Shown here: in pieces, positions 22,546-34,822 of the stretch
Layout of the letters: the number at the start of each line of letters is the position of its first letter
Position numbering within the stretch: position 1 is the first letter of the stretch
Source: Symbiodinium natans
Lineage: Eukaryota; Sar; Dinophyceae; Suessiales; Symbiodiniaceae
Length of the DNA: 64,000 nt
Reading direction: 5' to 3'
NCBI GenBank assembly: GCA_905221605.1
Contig: CAJNDS010000139.1
Coordinates: 17,501-81,500 of the forward strand
Translations under genes and position numbers: made by a program
Notes under the pieces: model-generated
Databases searched by the model: none
The model's input: only the letters and a program-made list of their open reading frames with translations
What the model was told of the DNA's origin: nothing

Positions 22546-25500
22546 CCCAAAATCACGAAAATGAGCAACCAGCCTGCCTGGACCCCTCGCCAGCCTCCTG
22601 GTCCAGGAATCCAGCTGCCAGGGGCCAGGGGGCCCCCGGCGGGGGGGGCCCGGCAAACCCTGAACCCAAAACCCTGAACCACCTCCAGAGGCAAAGGGTT
22701 ACGATTTGGGGTTATACTTTAGCTACGCTAAAGGTGGTCTGGGTGCCGGCCATCCCTTAGCCGAGTACTGACGTTGTCGTAAAAAAGGCCGATGTCCGTT
22801 GGCCTGTCTAGGACAGACGGTGAGGCTTAACCCTCACCTTTCCGTTTCTCTTTTCGCTTGGGCGCTCGGGCTGTAAGGCCCTCGGCCGAGCGTTCGGGGT
22901 CTGTCGCTCGACGGAAGCGACCCCTCACTTAGTTTAGGGTTTAGGGTTTAGGGTTTAGGGGCGGTCCGGCGGTCGGGGCTCATAAGTTTTGAGGTTTTCG
23001 ACAAGCATCTCAGGTTTTGAAAAAAATCAGGGGGCGCTTTACGGATTTTAAGGGGGTGCGTGTAGGGTTCAGGGCTTGGGGTGTTCTAGGTGGGGTCCGT
23101 TGGGAGTTCTGCGACGAGAGGTGCCGGGATTGAGAACAACCCCTGATGCCTCACCATCCAAAACCCTAGAAAGCCTGGATCTCTGACTCTCTCAACTCGA
23201 AGCATCTTGTCTTGAGGCTGCCCAGTAACCCAGGCTTAAAAAGGGTGCCCTTTTTTGCTTAAAGGGGTTTAGAACCTAAACCCCCCAAAAAGGGAATAAG
23301 GGTACTACTGGGCATCCTAGCCCACAAAAGCTTTCCTGGACCTTGCTGAATGGTGGCCTTTGGGGCGGGGCACTACGGGATGCAACCTCAACGAAGTTGG
23401 TGGTGCTTGCTTGGCCTAGCGAGTCTGACGTACAGTGTTTTTGCAGAAACCCTAAACCCTAAACCCTAAACCCTAAACCCTAGTAGCCCTGAACCCTAAC
23501 CTCGGGGCTCTTGCTGGATGTCGTTCCAAACTCTTAGAGGTTTTGCAAGGGGCTTCAGCGCTTGAGCATGAACGAACACTGCCCGCCAAACCCCAAACCG
23601 AACACGCTGCCCAAAACCCTCAACCCCCCAAAACCCCAAAACCCTAAACCTACTGGAATCCAAGAATCAGAGTCCCATAGGAACCATATCGTTAACTCCT
23701 GAAAACACCCCCTCCCCCAACAAAAAATGAATGAAAAAAAACACTTAAAACAAACTCCGGCCTAAGCACCCTTGAAACCAAGCACCCTAAACCCTAAACT
23801 CTGAACCCTAAACTCTAAACCCTCAACCCTAAACTCGAAACCCTCACCCGAAACCTAAACCCTGAACCGGAAAAGCGCCGGCGTGGCCAGACTGCGGCGA
23901 AACGCCGGCTTGGGGCCAGAGACCTCGAGCCTGGTACCAGCAGAAACGACGGCTTGCGTATAGGGCTCACCTGGGACCCTCATCACCTACAGTTTAGTAG
24001 GAACTACCCAGAATTAGCAAGTAGAACGCATAGGAGTGTCGGTAAAGAGTGTCACAGGTAGGGTTTGCTGTGATGTTTGGGGTTTAGGGTTCCGAGTTCA
24101 GCGCAGGGGTGATCTCGGGTTTGGTGCTTCAGAGCTCTGAATCGTCTTCGGGGGGTCGGGGTCGTGGGGTTTAGGGTTTAGGGTTGGTTCATATGGGCTT
24201 CGAAGGTCCCCAGGGTGGGCCGTGTTTTCGCGTTGAAGGTTTATAGAGCATTCACGAGCAAACCCTAAACATCTAAATTAGGGCTGTCTTATTTGCAGGT
24301 CAAGCTTTCTAGGGTTTTGGTGGTTAAGGCTTTATTTAGGAGGCATTCAGAGTTTTCAGTTTACGGCTCCAGGGCTTTGTAGGGGGTGGAGTATCACTCT
24401 GGGGGCCAGGAAGGCTGACAGGCTCGGCATGACCCGCACATTGTGCTTTCCTCCTCAGCCCCAACCCCGAAAGCACCCTAAACCCTAAACCCTAAACCCT
24501 CAACCCTAAACCCTAAACCCTAAACCCCTAAACCCTAAACCCCTAAACCCCTAAACCCCTGAACCCCAACAATGGGGGGCTCATGAAGCCAGGATGCTCC
24601 AACACCTCGTGCGCGAGACCTGATCGTCATTGGGCCCCCGAGGCCCTCTGAGTTGCCTTTTTGTCTGGTTTTGTTGTTTATTAGGGAACCTTGGGTTTAG
24701 GGTTTAGGGTTTAGGGTTTAGGGTTTAGGGTTTGGGGTTTAGGGTTTAGGGCTTTTGTGTTGTATGAAGTCATAGCCTTGGCGTGTCTTGTCTTCTGTCA
24801 TCTTGCTGGCTCGCCGGGTCGCATATGTGGCATGTTTGTTCATGATGCCGTAGCATTGTATCATACTTTACGTGCTTAGAAGTATTGTGCACACATAGTG
24901 GCAAAAGCTAAACCGCAATCCCTTGGGAAGACACATATGAGTCGATCGTGAACAGCATGTGCGTATGCCCAAAGAGCAGGCCCCACAGCGATCCTCTCTC
25001 CGGAAGAGGAAAAACAAGGTAACAACACTTCGAATTAGTAGACCTAACTATATATATATATATATATATGGCTCGTATCCCGAACCAGCATCCCTGAACC
25101 CTCATGCCCTCAGCCGTAAACACGAAGCAGGACCCCCTAAACTCCCTGTAAACCTATCCCTCTCTTGGGCCCCAAAAAGCCCCAAACCCACCCCCAAGAG
25201 CAGGGCGTCTGAGCCGCTGGCGGCGTTTGGGTGTGCGGAGGGGTGAGCCCTCCTCCATCATGCCTACGACGTCCTGTCCTAGGTTTCCCCTAGAGCCGAA
25301 CAAGGGTGCGTTGAGGCCGTTTAGGGTTTTTCCGGCCGAAAGTTCCTGGGATCTTTAGCCTCTAACCCTAAACCCTAAACCCTAAACCCTAAACCCCTAA
25401 ACCCTAAACCCTAAACCAGGGATGTTTGGAAGTCTTTAGGGCTTAGGGATTTGTAGGTTTTTGGGGGTTCGGGTTAGAGGCGACCTTGGCTCTGCACATA

Positions 25501-25778
25501 CCTCTGTGCTTTGTAGGTTGGTTGGTAGGTTTTCAGGGCTTACGACAGAAATTGGAAGTTCTAGGTTTAGGGTTTAGGGTTTAGGGTTTAGGGTTTAGGG
25601 CTTGGGGCTTGGGGTTTAGGGTTTAGGGTTTAGGGTTAAGGGCTTGGGGATTTGGGGTTAGGGCTTAGGGTTGCCAATGTGCACGTAGGTGTCTTGTAAT
25701 CCTGGACGTCTGGAAACGGGCCGTGCCGGAAAATCGGAGCCGTGTGGCTCTGGCATCTGGCCCCCCCTTCAAACAACT

Positions 25779-25902
25779 GGCTGGTTCTTAGCAGGGAATG
25801 AGGGAATGAGGGAATGAGGGACCTACATGTGTATATATACACCTTTTTCGGGATTATTATAGGGTCCTCATTCCCCAATTCCCTGCTAAGAACCGGCCAG
25901 AA
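25779..25902. mobile_element. 124-bp inverted-repeat element with GGGAATGA iteration
   Basis: TGGCTGGTTCTTAGCAGGGA at left pairs with TCCCTGCTAAGAACCGGCCA at right. The left arm has three GGGAATGA units and the core contains TGTATATATACA. Confidence 0.75.
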
Positions 25903-26591
25903 AATTACAAGTAGGGGCACTTATCTTGATACTTTGGGGAACATATAGTCTGCACCGCAGCATGTGCCACTTGATGTGCTATTGAATGCACGGGCTGCCA
26001 ATGGGTTCTGACTCTGAGAAAGCTTACAATAAGGTGCCTGAAGTTATGAGGCAGGCAGGGTTTGGGGTTGGCTGAGGGACCATGCTTTCCGCATGTTGTT
26101 TGCACACGGGCATCTTCAAGTTTCTGGGTCTACTGCGTGTCGGCAGCACCTTTGATGCCGCCCGAGGCCACAACTGGAACGACATGGGTAGCTGTAGCTC
26201 ATCGGAGAACTACCCTACAGGTCCAGCCCAAGCATATACAGGTACACGGACCCGCAGGGCTCACCATTCGGGCGTAGGGTTTGGTTCTTTGTAGAGAAAT
26301 ACTACCCAAATCGCCAAACTCTTGCCGGCTCAAACTGCCAGGCATTCAACGAATCCACTTTTTGTGTGAGCGCGTCTTGGACGATCTTGAAAGGATACTG
26401 AAAGTCGTTTGCACGTGTTCCATAAATTGCCACCGCTGATCGGCATGGCGATATGGTGGCAGATACACACCATGAAGCCCATCAGGCTTCAAGCCTAAGC
26501 ATTCTGAACCCCATGCCCCAAACCCCCTGACTTTATAGAAAAACCCAAACAGCCCCAACTGTCTAAAACCTGAACGCCATCGTCTCCCCCG

Positions 26592-27990
26592 TCAGAAGAT
26601 GCGCTCCACGAGGTCATCCTCCTCGATGGGCATAGGCTGCAAGTCCTCATCTACCGCGTCCGCGTCTACTGGCGCCTGCTCACTCGGAAAGCTGCTCCAG
26701 TCACTCCTGCTCAGATTCAAGGTGACCTAGAAAAAACTAAAAGGACCCCCCCCCCCCTTTTTTAGTATCGGGTAGTTCAGTGAGGACCTTCAAACCTCTC
26801 AAACATAGGAAAAAAGGGCTCACTGGGAGGTCTAGCCTGTCTGTGCCGAAGCTGCCAAGGTGAAGTGAGGGGAACCTTGGCCACGAGGATTTGGGGCTTA
26901 GGGTTTGAGGGTTGAGGGTTTAGTTTTTTGGGTAAGCTAGGGTGTAGTCTCGTTTAAGAAACTTAGATGCTCAAAGCCGTAGACCCCGCACACCTACATC
27001 ACAGCTACATTTTTATTTAGTCTCTGAAGCCAAGACTAAGGGATGTCAAAAGGGACCCCTCGAAAGGATCCCTTTCTCCTACAACCACTTCACTTGAGGG
27101 CTAGGGGATAGGACTAGGGGGATTTTTGGGGATATAGACCCTCTCAATACGGTCCCTGTTTAAGAGAGCCAGAAGAGGGTTCAGAGGGGTTCCCTTTTCA
27201 GGGTCCTCTTTGTCCAGCCTAACCTAGGAAGGGTTTGGGGTCCCTTGATACCACAGTGCGCCAAAGCAGCCAGGACAAGTCCAGCAACGAGCTCATGTTC
27301 GCCGTACTGTCCTTCCAAACAATTAGGCTTTAGGGTTTAGGTTGAAAAGTTCTTCCCGAAGATGATCTGCTCAAACCCCATAGGGGAAAATCTAAAATAT
27401 CCCCAGGGTCTGCCTAGTCAGTCACAAGTTTAGTGTTTCGTGCGGTTCGGAGTGAAGCCCAAGGCCGTGAAGATACACTCTCCACCCGTACCCTAACCCG
27501 AAACTCTGACATTTCACAACTTTACTACCAACTGCTTAAGAACACCCAACAAAATAACAACATATTCTTCCTTATAAGGGTCATATTAGGGATGATTAAC
27601 ATTTTTTGGGGGTTCTTACGCAAATAGTAGTTTACTTGCCCCCTACGAGCACCTGATCCTATGTCTTTTTGCCCTCATACTAACATCTTGAACTCCCCCC
27701 GCAGATTCCTCAGCTAAACCTGAAAGCGCTAACGGCTCTAACAAACCCTGGAACCCTAAACCCTAAACCCTAAACCCGAAACCCTAGAACGGTACTGTAG
27801 GGATAAGGGCTTATGGCTCACGGCTCTCGTCTTCTCTCCCGCCCACGGAGCTCATCTCAACAAAATACCGTGAAGGTTCGCGTGTCCCTAGCAGAGAACA
27901 GAACGCCTGCTTTGCACGCCTTCCAAATTCATCTTGAATCTTGACGTGCTTTGCGGCGATTTGCGATGTGATCAGAAGTGCTTCGTTGCG
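26592..27990 (-). CDS. Unrecognised gene C, 3' end (three exons with stop)
   Basis: Three exons join in phase: about 27990 to 27843 (open, IAAKHVKIQDEFGRRAKQAF, REPSRYFVEM), 27262-27311 (GQYGEHELVAGLVLAAL) and 26592-26726, which ends in TGA with an acidic tail (PMPIEEDDLVERIF). Both donors are GC and the acceptors are AG. The last acceptor follows a sense TTTTTTCTAG tract. The product is not recognised. Islands at about 28100-28180 (VGEWHFFLPVSWPP) and 28230-28320 (EPLNTKVQLGVGSRATG) may be upstream exons. Confidence 0.5.
27101..27228. mobile_element. MITE-like family 3, copy A
   Basis: CTAGGGGATAGGACTAGGGG with imperfect inverted end, and the internal words GGGGATATAGACCCTCT and TTAAGAGAGCCAGAAGAGGG shared with 37951-38075. 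Confidence 0.7.
27523..27630. mobile_element. MITE-like family 4, copy B
   Basis: TACTACCAACTGCTTAAGAA to GGGGGTTCTTACGCAAATAG, an inverted pair as in copy A. Confidence 0.65.
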
Positions 27991-28561
27991 AGTTGATGCT
28001 CGATGTGATCAAGCGCATCGTGTCGCGCGCAAACGCGCGCTGTGTCTACGAATGTGCAGCGATTGTTGATGCCCTAAACCCTAAACCCTGAAACGCGTGA
28101 TGACGCGTCTGATAGGATGAGGTGGTGAAGATCTGCGGGGGTGGTGGCCAGGAGACTGGGAGGAAGAAGTGCCACTCGCCAACTTTGCCCAAAACCCCTA
28201 AACCCTAACCCTAAACCCTAAACCCTAAACCCACCGTAAGCCCACAGTCCTTGTCCAATCTGGCGACTATCTGCCGAGCCCGTAGCTCGAGACCCGACTC
28301 CGAGTTGGACCTTGGTGTTCAGGGGCTCGACGCTTTGGTTGTGCCTCTAGGGTTTAGGGTTTAGGGTTTAGGGCTTAGGGCTGCTTAGGATTGTCCAAAT
28401 CCTTCTTAAGGGCATGTCTCTGGTCATTCCTCTTTCTTCGTGGGGGTGGGGGGGGGGCTGGGGGGGGGGCTTCTTATAGGACTTTCGGGTCTCCGATGCC
28501 CACCATCACCCCGAGCCCCATGCGCCGCAAAGCTCTGCACACCAAAACCCCTAAACCCCTA

Positions 28562-28672
28562 ACATAGGGGCAGGAATAATTACTCATAATATTCCCTTAT
28601 GGTCCCTTTCTAACTATACTATATTCACCCCCCAAAACCCCATTCTAATTCTTTCGGCCCCTAACCCCCTCG
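28562..28672 (+). mobile_element. MITE-like family 1, copy B
   Basis: Same ends and internal order as copy A (CATAGGGGCAGGAATAATTA to TTCTTTCGGCCCCTAA). Confidence 0.6.
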
Positions 28673-28679
28673 TCTTCTG

Positions 28680-30050
28680 TGGATGCAAGTCCCAGGAGTG
28701 CCATGTTTGGCTCCGACTGTGAGCCCCGGGGGGCATGGGTATTTACAGTGTTTCGTGTGGGCCGCATGTCAAATACCTGGGCCCGGCCAGGTTCTTTTTC
28801 ACGCGTTCGGGCTTTCCCGTGTCGGAACCACTTGATCGTCTTATTCTTTTGCGGTGTTTCCTCTACACTTTTGCGCCGCAAACACGTGCAGCGTTTTGTT
28901 GCATTTTGTTCTTTTCCCCGACGGTTCGGCCAATGCACCATGCATGCAAGATCATGTCCATGTGCTACCAATACACTGGCCAAAAAGCATCCATGCAAGC
29001 ACGATGATAACGGCCACCAGTGCATGCATTGGCTGCAGCATCCATGCCCGCATATGTTGGCGTCCATGCCACCAGTGCATCTCATTCTCCAGTTGTCCTT
29101 CTCGCTGAGGTGGTGTAACCTTCAACTCCTGAAGTCCCAGACCCTAGACCTCAAAACTGCCTGCAACAGCTGAGATGAAGCTGCAGACAAAAAAATGGAT
29201 TGTTTCGCTGAAGAGAGTGTTCAGAGTCAAGTGCCAGACGTGTCTGGACTTCAGATGCAAGGGTTCCAACATAGTCCTGAAAATCCAACCTTTGCCGCCT
29301 GCGCGTGCGCGAAACCATCGTCCTAGCGCATGTTGTTCTATGTGCTTTGGCTCCAAGCCACGTCGCACATAACGTATCCCGAAAACACGAAAGTATGCTC
29401 CTGCCACGCAAAGTACGTGCAAACCGCTGCTACTGACATGCACGGCGCGCGTGAACACACCGTCGGAGCGCTAGGGTTTGGGTTAACAGGCTTCGAATTT
29501 CAAACCATAAGGTCGTACCCTTGGAACAGACACTTACCATGCTAGGAGGTTAGTGTGTTAGGAAGAACACCTCAGAGGTTCACGTTGGGGTTTACAAGCC
29601 GCACGCCCTCAAAAGTAAACTTCAAATCCCGAAACAAACCTAGCGACCCTGCACAACCTTGCACCCTAAACCTTATTCAAACCCTAAACCCTATCACCCC
29701 AGAATTCGCCGACATATCGTGTGGCTTGCTTCTTCCGTTGCTCAGGTGTTTTCGCCTCTTGGCTGTTGAGAGCTGCAGGCGGTTCTCAAGCTAAGTTTTG
29801 GGCCGTAGCTGGGGCTTAGGGTTTGGGGTTTGGGGTTCCGGGTTCCGGGTTCGGGGTTCGGGGTTTGGGGTTCAGGGTTTAGGGTTTCAATGTGTTCTGT
29901 GCCTATGTGGCGGACTTTTCGCCGGCCACAGGGGGCATGGGCACATTTGTTCATTTACACGGGTGGTTTAAGCTTTTTTGGGGTATTGAGATAAGGTCTG
30001 CTTTGTTGAATATTATAGATGCATGTCCAATAGAACTTGAGCCTAGGGCC
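28680..30050. other. Repeat-poor stretch with overlapping ORFs on both strands, unassigned
   Basis: About 780 bp (28680-29460) lack TTTAGGG repeats. Open frames run on plus (28679-29173) and minus (28645-29085 and 29144-29458). The minus frames contain KRCTCLRRKSVEET and VFGIRYVRRGLEPKHIEQ, but no family is recognised. CATGCA-type words recur at 28940-29070. The part 29815-29890 is a degenerate telomeric block. Confidence 0.3.
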
Positions 30051-30095
30051 TAGAACATTGGGTATCGCGGACAGTCCCGATTGGGGGTTGGGAGC

Positions 30096-33000
30096 TTAGG
30101 GGGCTTGGAGGCTTGGGTTAAGCCTAAAAGGGGGTTGAAGATGGGCGGCAGCAGGCAGTCCAAAATATCCAAGTGACTGGGGCAAGAAATGAACAGCGAT
30201 CTGCATGAAGATGGCCTTGAGAGCACTGGTGTACATGTCGGCCGTGCGCCCTTTCCGTACGTTCGGATGTTCGGCAATCTCCTCAAAAGCATCCGTGGAC
30301 TGCGGCACCTGGAACCCGTCTGATGCTATGACGGGCAGCACATGGCACGAGGAAGATGCGCGGTAGGCTTGCAGCATCCACTCGATCATGCAGGGGGCAG
30401 TGAGGCAGCCTGGTGTGCACAGCAACACCAAGAACATGGGCCGCGGCGAACTGAGGTCTGTCGGACGATTCTTGAGCCTGTCGGACGTGCTGAGCACCTT
30501 TGGCAGCATGCTGCATGTGATGAAGACGTGCGGCGAGATGAAGTGGCGCAGGACGTGTGCAGACGCAACCGCCTCCATATCTTCGAGGTTTGCAAGGATC
30601 AGGCAGTCCGAGTCGAAGTCGCTCGAAAAAGAGACGGTCTGGCGAGACTTCCTGCCTCCAGTCAGCAGGCCAACAACCTGAGTAAGCTCCTCCCCCACGA
30701 ACTTCGGACTCACGCTCACGGCCTTGATTGTTCTCAGCCATCGCAGGGTGTCCGTAATGTCCGCAATCCCGAAGCCATAGCTGGCCAGCTCTGCGATGTC
30801 CGGCACCGCACCCTCGTACGCATCCTGGGCGCAGTTTGTGCAAGAGAGAGAAGTTCAACAGTCCAACAGTCCAACAGTTGAACAGCGCAAAAGAACAGCA
30901 GTTGAACAGCAACGACAGCAACAAGAGCAAGAGCAGCAACAACGGCAACAACGACAACGGCAACAACAGCAACAAGGGAACCAATGGCAAAACCACAGCA
31001 ACAATGGCAAAACTACGGCAACAATGGCAGCAACGGAAACAATGGCAAACAAACGGCATCAATAGCAACAACGGCAACAATGGCAGCCACTGCAGCTGCC
31101 GCTGCAGCTGCAGCTGCCGCTGTCCCCAAGAAAGCCCTGCTGTAGGATGGCAATCTCAACGTCACGGCCTAGAGGTGCACCCCTGAACCCTCAACCCTTG
31201 AACCGAAAACCCAAGCCCTGACTTCTAAAACCTTGAACCCGAAACCCTCTAACGCCGCCAAGGCATCGATGAACTCCACAGACGGAAGATGAAACTTCGG
31301 CAGCATGAGCAGCGTGGTTTGCAGCCCTCGGAGCCTCTCGTGCGTGCACATGTCAGGGATTAATGCGGGTTTAGGGTTTAGGGTGTAGGGTTTAGGGTTG
31401 AGGGTTTAGGGTTTAGGGTTTAGGGGTAGAAGTTTTGGGGCACCCATACTGTCGTCATATTTTCTGGTGCTGACGTACCATGACTTAAGTACGCAAGCGA
31501 GAGAAGCTGCAACCGTGGGGGGTCTGGGTGGGTGCCACTCACACAGAAAAGTAACAGTACGGCCGTGCCTCTTGAAACCGAAAGTGCACCTAAACTGGCA
31601 AACTGCGAACTTCAACCAGCACCCTCAACCCGAACCCCGAAACTCGTCTGGGGTTTTCGGACTTCTTGTTTTGGGGGTGGGGGGGAGAGGGTTCTAGGGT
31701 TCCTTTTAAACCCTAGAAACCCCAAAGCCCAAAACGCGGCCCCGCCTGGCTGTCACAATCTCTGCAATGCACCACTTGCGCGTCAGAACCTGCACTTAAA
31801 ATACAAATAGATCGTATGCGACTTCTGCGTAGATTAGACACCATAATCACACTCCTAATCCTAATCATGATAGCAATAAACAATGGACGCGCTTCTATTC
31901 TGATCGTCGACTTGTCCTGTGTCTATAGAATGCCTAACGAGATTGTTGAGAGGCTAGGGTGGGATCAGGGCTTGCAGGGCTGATGAAGATAAGGTTTAGG
32001 GTTTAGGGTTTAGGGTTTAGGGTTTAGGGTTTAGGGTTTAGGGTTTAGGGTTTAGGGTTTAGGGTTTAGGGTTTAGGGTTTAGGGTTTAGGGTTTAGGGT
32101 TTCGGTTTTAGGGTTTAGGGCCATGTTTAGGTTTTAGGGTTTAGGGTTTAGGCTTCAAGGAGGGAGGCCCCTCCATCCAGAGCGATAGGGGCAATGGGGC
32201 TACTGCTTGGTGTTGTGGTTGCCTCTCTCTACTTAAAGGTTCACGGTACTTACTAACCAATTATAACTGTACTTATAACCCTACTTATATTACCCCTAAA
32301 AGGCCTTATAGGGGTTATCCCAAGTATAAGTAGAATTATAAGCCCAGTTATAAGTGGTTAGTAAGTACCATGAACCTCCAAGTAGAGTTGGTGGTCTCTT
32401 CGCAATACGATCGCGCGCCATTCCCTAACATGAGTTACACCTCATTACAAACCCCTGGCACAAAGATCTAAGCCTACAATGTTAAGGCGTTGTGGGTGCT
32501 TTGGGGGAGATTTGAGATTTCGCCTTAGGAATTTGGGGGATTTAGGGCTCCGCGACTTGCAAGGTGTAGCTCCGAATCTGAACCTAACACACGCGTGAAG
32601 CTCTAACAGACCCTGCCCAGCCCAGCAGGCCGTCAAGCTCTATAGACCCTACGATAACCCAGATAGGCCCTGAACCCTTTCTAAGACGACGCAGCCATAA
32701 TCCCTGCAAGCCATCTAGGGCTTGAAGCATTATAGTCTGACAAGGACATATACGGGTGTTTCGGGGCTGGCTTACAACCGGCACCCTGATCCCTGAACCA
32801 GGTCACGGCCCTCCATGTAGTATCCTGGGACAAACCCCAAACGCAAAGCACTAAAGGTCACTAAAGTCACTGAAAACCCCGAAATCCAACACACCCGAAG
32901 CTCCAAAAAGCTAAACCACCCACACCCGAAAACCGAAGCTTGCTTCGAGGCTTCTGTAGGCTAGCTACGCCATACACACAACCTACTACGAGTGCCCTAA

Positions 33001-34822
33001 ATCCTACGCCCGAGTGATACTGGGCCCCTGCAAAGGGGTCCCAAGCCCCAGGCAGGCCGAGGAGGACCTGAGGATCAATTGTGGGCCCAGGACATGCACC
33101 CTAAACCCTAAGCCCTAAACCCTACACCCTAAACCCTAAACCCTGAACCCTGAACCCTAAACCCTAAACCCTAAACCCTAAACTCTAAACCCTGAACCCT
33201 AGGTTCCCAAACATTTTTGAGGGCTCAGAGGGCCCCCAAATCCCAAGCTCTGGGCCTCAAGCCCTACACTCCAAACCCAACGCACAATTCCAAACCCCAC
33301 GCCCCAGACCACAGACCAGAACAAATAAACCCTTAACCCTAAACCCTAAACCCTGAACCCTAAACCCTAAACCCTAAACCCTAAACCCTAAACCCTAAAC
33401 CCTAAACCCTAAACCCTAAACCCTAAACCCTAAACCCTAAACCCTAAACCCTAAACCCTAACCCTAAACCCTAAACCCTAAACTCTAAACCCTGAACAAA
33501 TTCACAGAACGCGCCTGGGGGCTGGCCAGCACAAGAAGGGATTCCACGTTGCGGCTCAGCGTTACGAAGAGCTGCGTCAGGTCGTTCAGGTTGTCCTGCA
33601 TAAGGTTTAGGATTTAGGGTTTAGGGTTTAGGGTTTTGGGTTTTGTGCTGAAGGTTCAGGGCTCAGGGTTCGGGGTTTTGGGTTACGGGTTTAGGGTTTA
33701 GGGTTCAGGGTATAAAAACCCTAAACCCTACTTAAACTCCTAAACCCTAACACCAGGAAGTTACGGCTGATGTGAAAAGGCAGGTTTTGCGCAGGAGAAC
33801 TACGTGCACTTTCGAAAGAACCCTCAAGCCGATTCTTTCATAGAGCCTCCTGCTCTTGCGGGGTCTTTTTCCTTCACTTCAGCCCTACACCCAAGAAAAC
33901 TCCTAGCCCCGCCACCAAGGGCCCGAGCCCCAAGGCCAAAACCCTAAACCCTATAGGGTTTAGGGTTTAGGGTTTAGGGTTCAGGGTTCAGGGTTTAGGG
34001 TTTAGGGTTATAATCCCTTAATAAGCCCCTAAATCTTGCGGCCCAAGCCGAGCTGCAAAGCAGCTGGCACCCTCATTTCAGTCGGACATGTTGAGCCGTG
34101 AAGGTTTAGGGTTTAGGGTTTAGGGTTTAGGGCTTAGGGTTTAGGGTTTAGGGGTTTAGGGTTTAGGGTTTAGGGTAACGATGCACTTCGAGGGGGCAGA
34201 AGGTTTGCAACTAATCAAGGGCATGGACCCTTCGTAGCCCTAAATCCTAAGCCCCACGCCCTGATCACCAGACCAACCCTGAACCCTAAACCCCGTAAAC
34301 CCAAAACCCTGAACCCCAAATGCGTAGAAGTTGGTCCGTGTCGAGGAATACGGCGAATCCGCGCTGCTGCAGCTCGAGCTTCATCAAGCGGGCGAGGTTT
34401 CCTGCAGCCTGGGCAACTTGCGTAAGTTTAGGGCTAAGGGGTTAGCGTTTGCGGTCTAAGGGTTAGAGTTACCCTAAACCCTAAACCCTAAATCTTAGGG
34501 TTTGGGCGTAGGGCAATTTGGGTTGACCCAGGGATGCTCTGGGCGCAGGTCCCTGATCCCTGAAACCTGAACCCCCACGCTGAAGAGCTTCAGGGGGGGG
34601 GAGCCCTGAAATCGGAACCTCCCGGTTCAGGGTTCAGGTTTTAGGGTCTAGAGTTACGAGCGTCCTAAACCCTCTATAAACCCTAAACCCTGAACCCTAT
34701 ACTCCAAGCCCTAAACCCTCCCACCCCGGCAGCCCTGAACATCCCTTGCTGCACCATGGCCTGCTTGTGATGCGACAGGAAATAATGAAACTTCTTGGCG
34801 CGCAACATGAGCAAGTGTCGGC
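30096..34822 (-). CDS. Receptor gene exons E28-E33: C-terminal TIR-like domain
   Basis: Exons 34761-34822, 34337-34408, 33515-33595, 31746-31789, 31268-31334, 30096-30824. The product reads KKFHYFLSHHKQA (strand A), NLARLMKLELQQRGFAVFLD, DNLNDLTQLFVTLS, LLVLASPQVLTRKWCIAEIV, LMLPKFHLPSVEFIDAY and ITDTLRWLRTI, then a 243-codon last exon. SHHK matches TIR box 1 and LDTDNL the box-2 region. WCIAE matches the WCxxE motif that in plant TIRs carries the catalytic glutamate of NAD hydrolysis; activity here is inference. Donors: GC, GA, GC, GC, GA. In the last exon, residues after VHFLPQS are Pro-rich and may be read-through into repeat-derived sequence. Confidence 0.78.

Larger units (their letters stand above)
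20795..26480 (-). other. Coding-like islands, minus strand, unassigned (probably upstream exons of gene D)
   Basis: Between repeat arrays are short islands with open, protein-like minus-strand frames. I could not order them with confidence. Examples: about 26345-26480 (LHGVYLPPYRHADQRWQFME), 25675-25770 (HTAPIFRHGPFPDVQDYK), 25195-25285 (GQDVVGMMEEGSPLRTPKRR), 24755-24860 (YGIMNKHATYATRRASKMTE), 24395-24455 (MCGSCRACQPSW), 23875-23970 (AVVSAGTRLEVSGPKPAF), 23505-23585 (VHAQALKPLAKPLRVWND), 20795-20870. The 21.1-22.6 kb repeat block interrupts the series. No family was recognised. Confidence 0.35.

Noticed and set aside
21886-22694. Long ORFs of 200-256 codons on both strands
   Set aside because: They run through the GGCCCTTGG array, are Pro/Gly/Arg-rich in every frame and match no domain; a product of repeat composition.
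30342-30881. Plus-strand ORFs and the minus ORF at 30283-31080
   Set aside because: Shadows of the last receptor exon or frames through a CAA/CAG-rich low-complexity stretch; the frame 30096-30824 matches the TIR-family tail.
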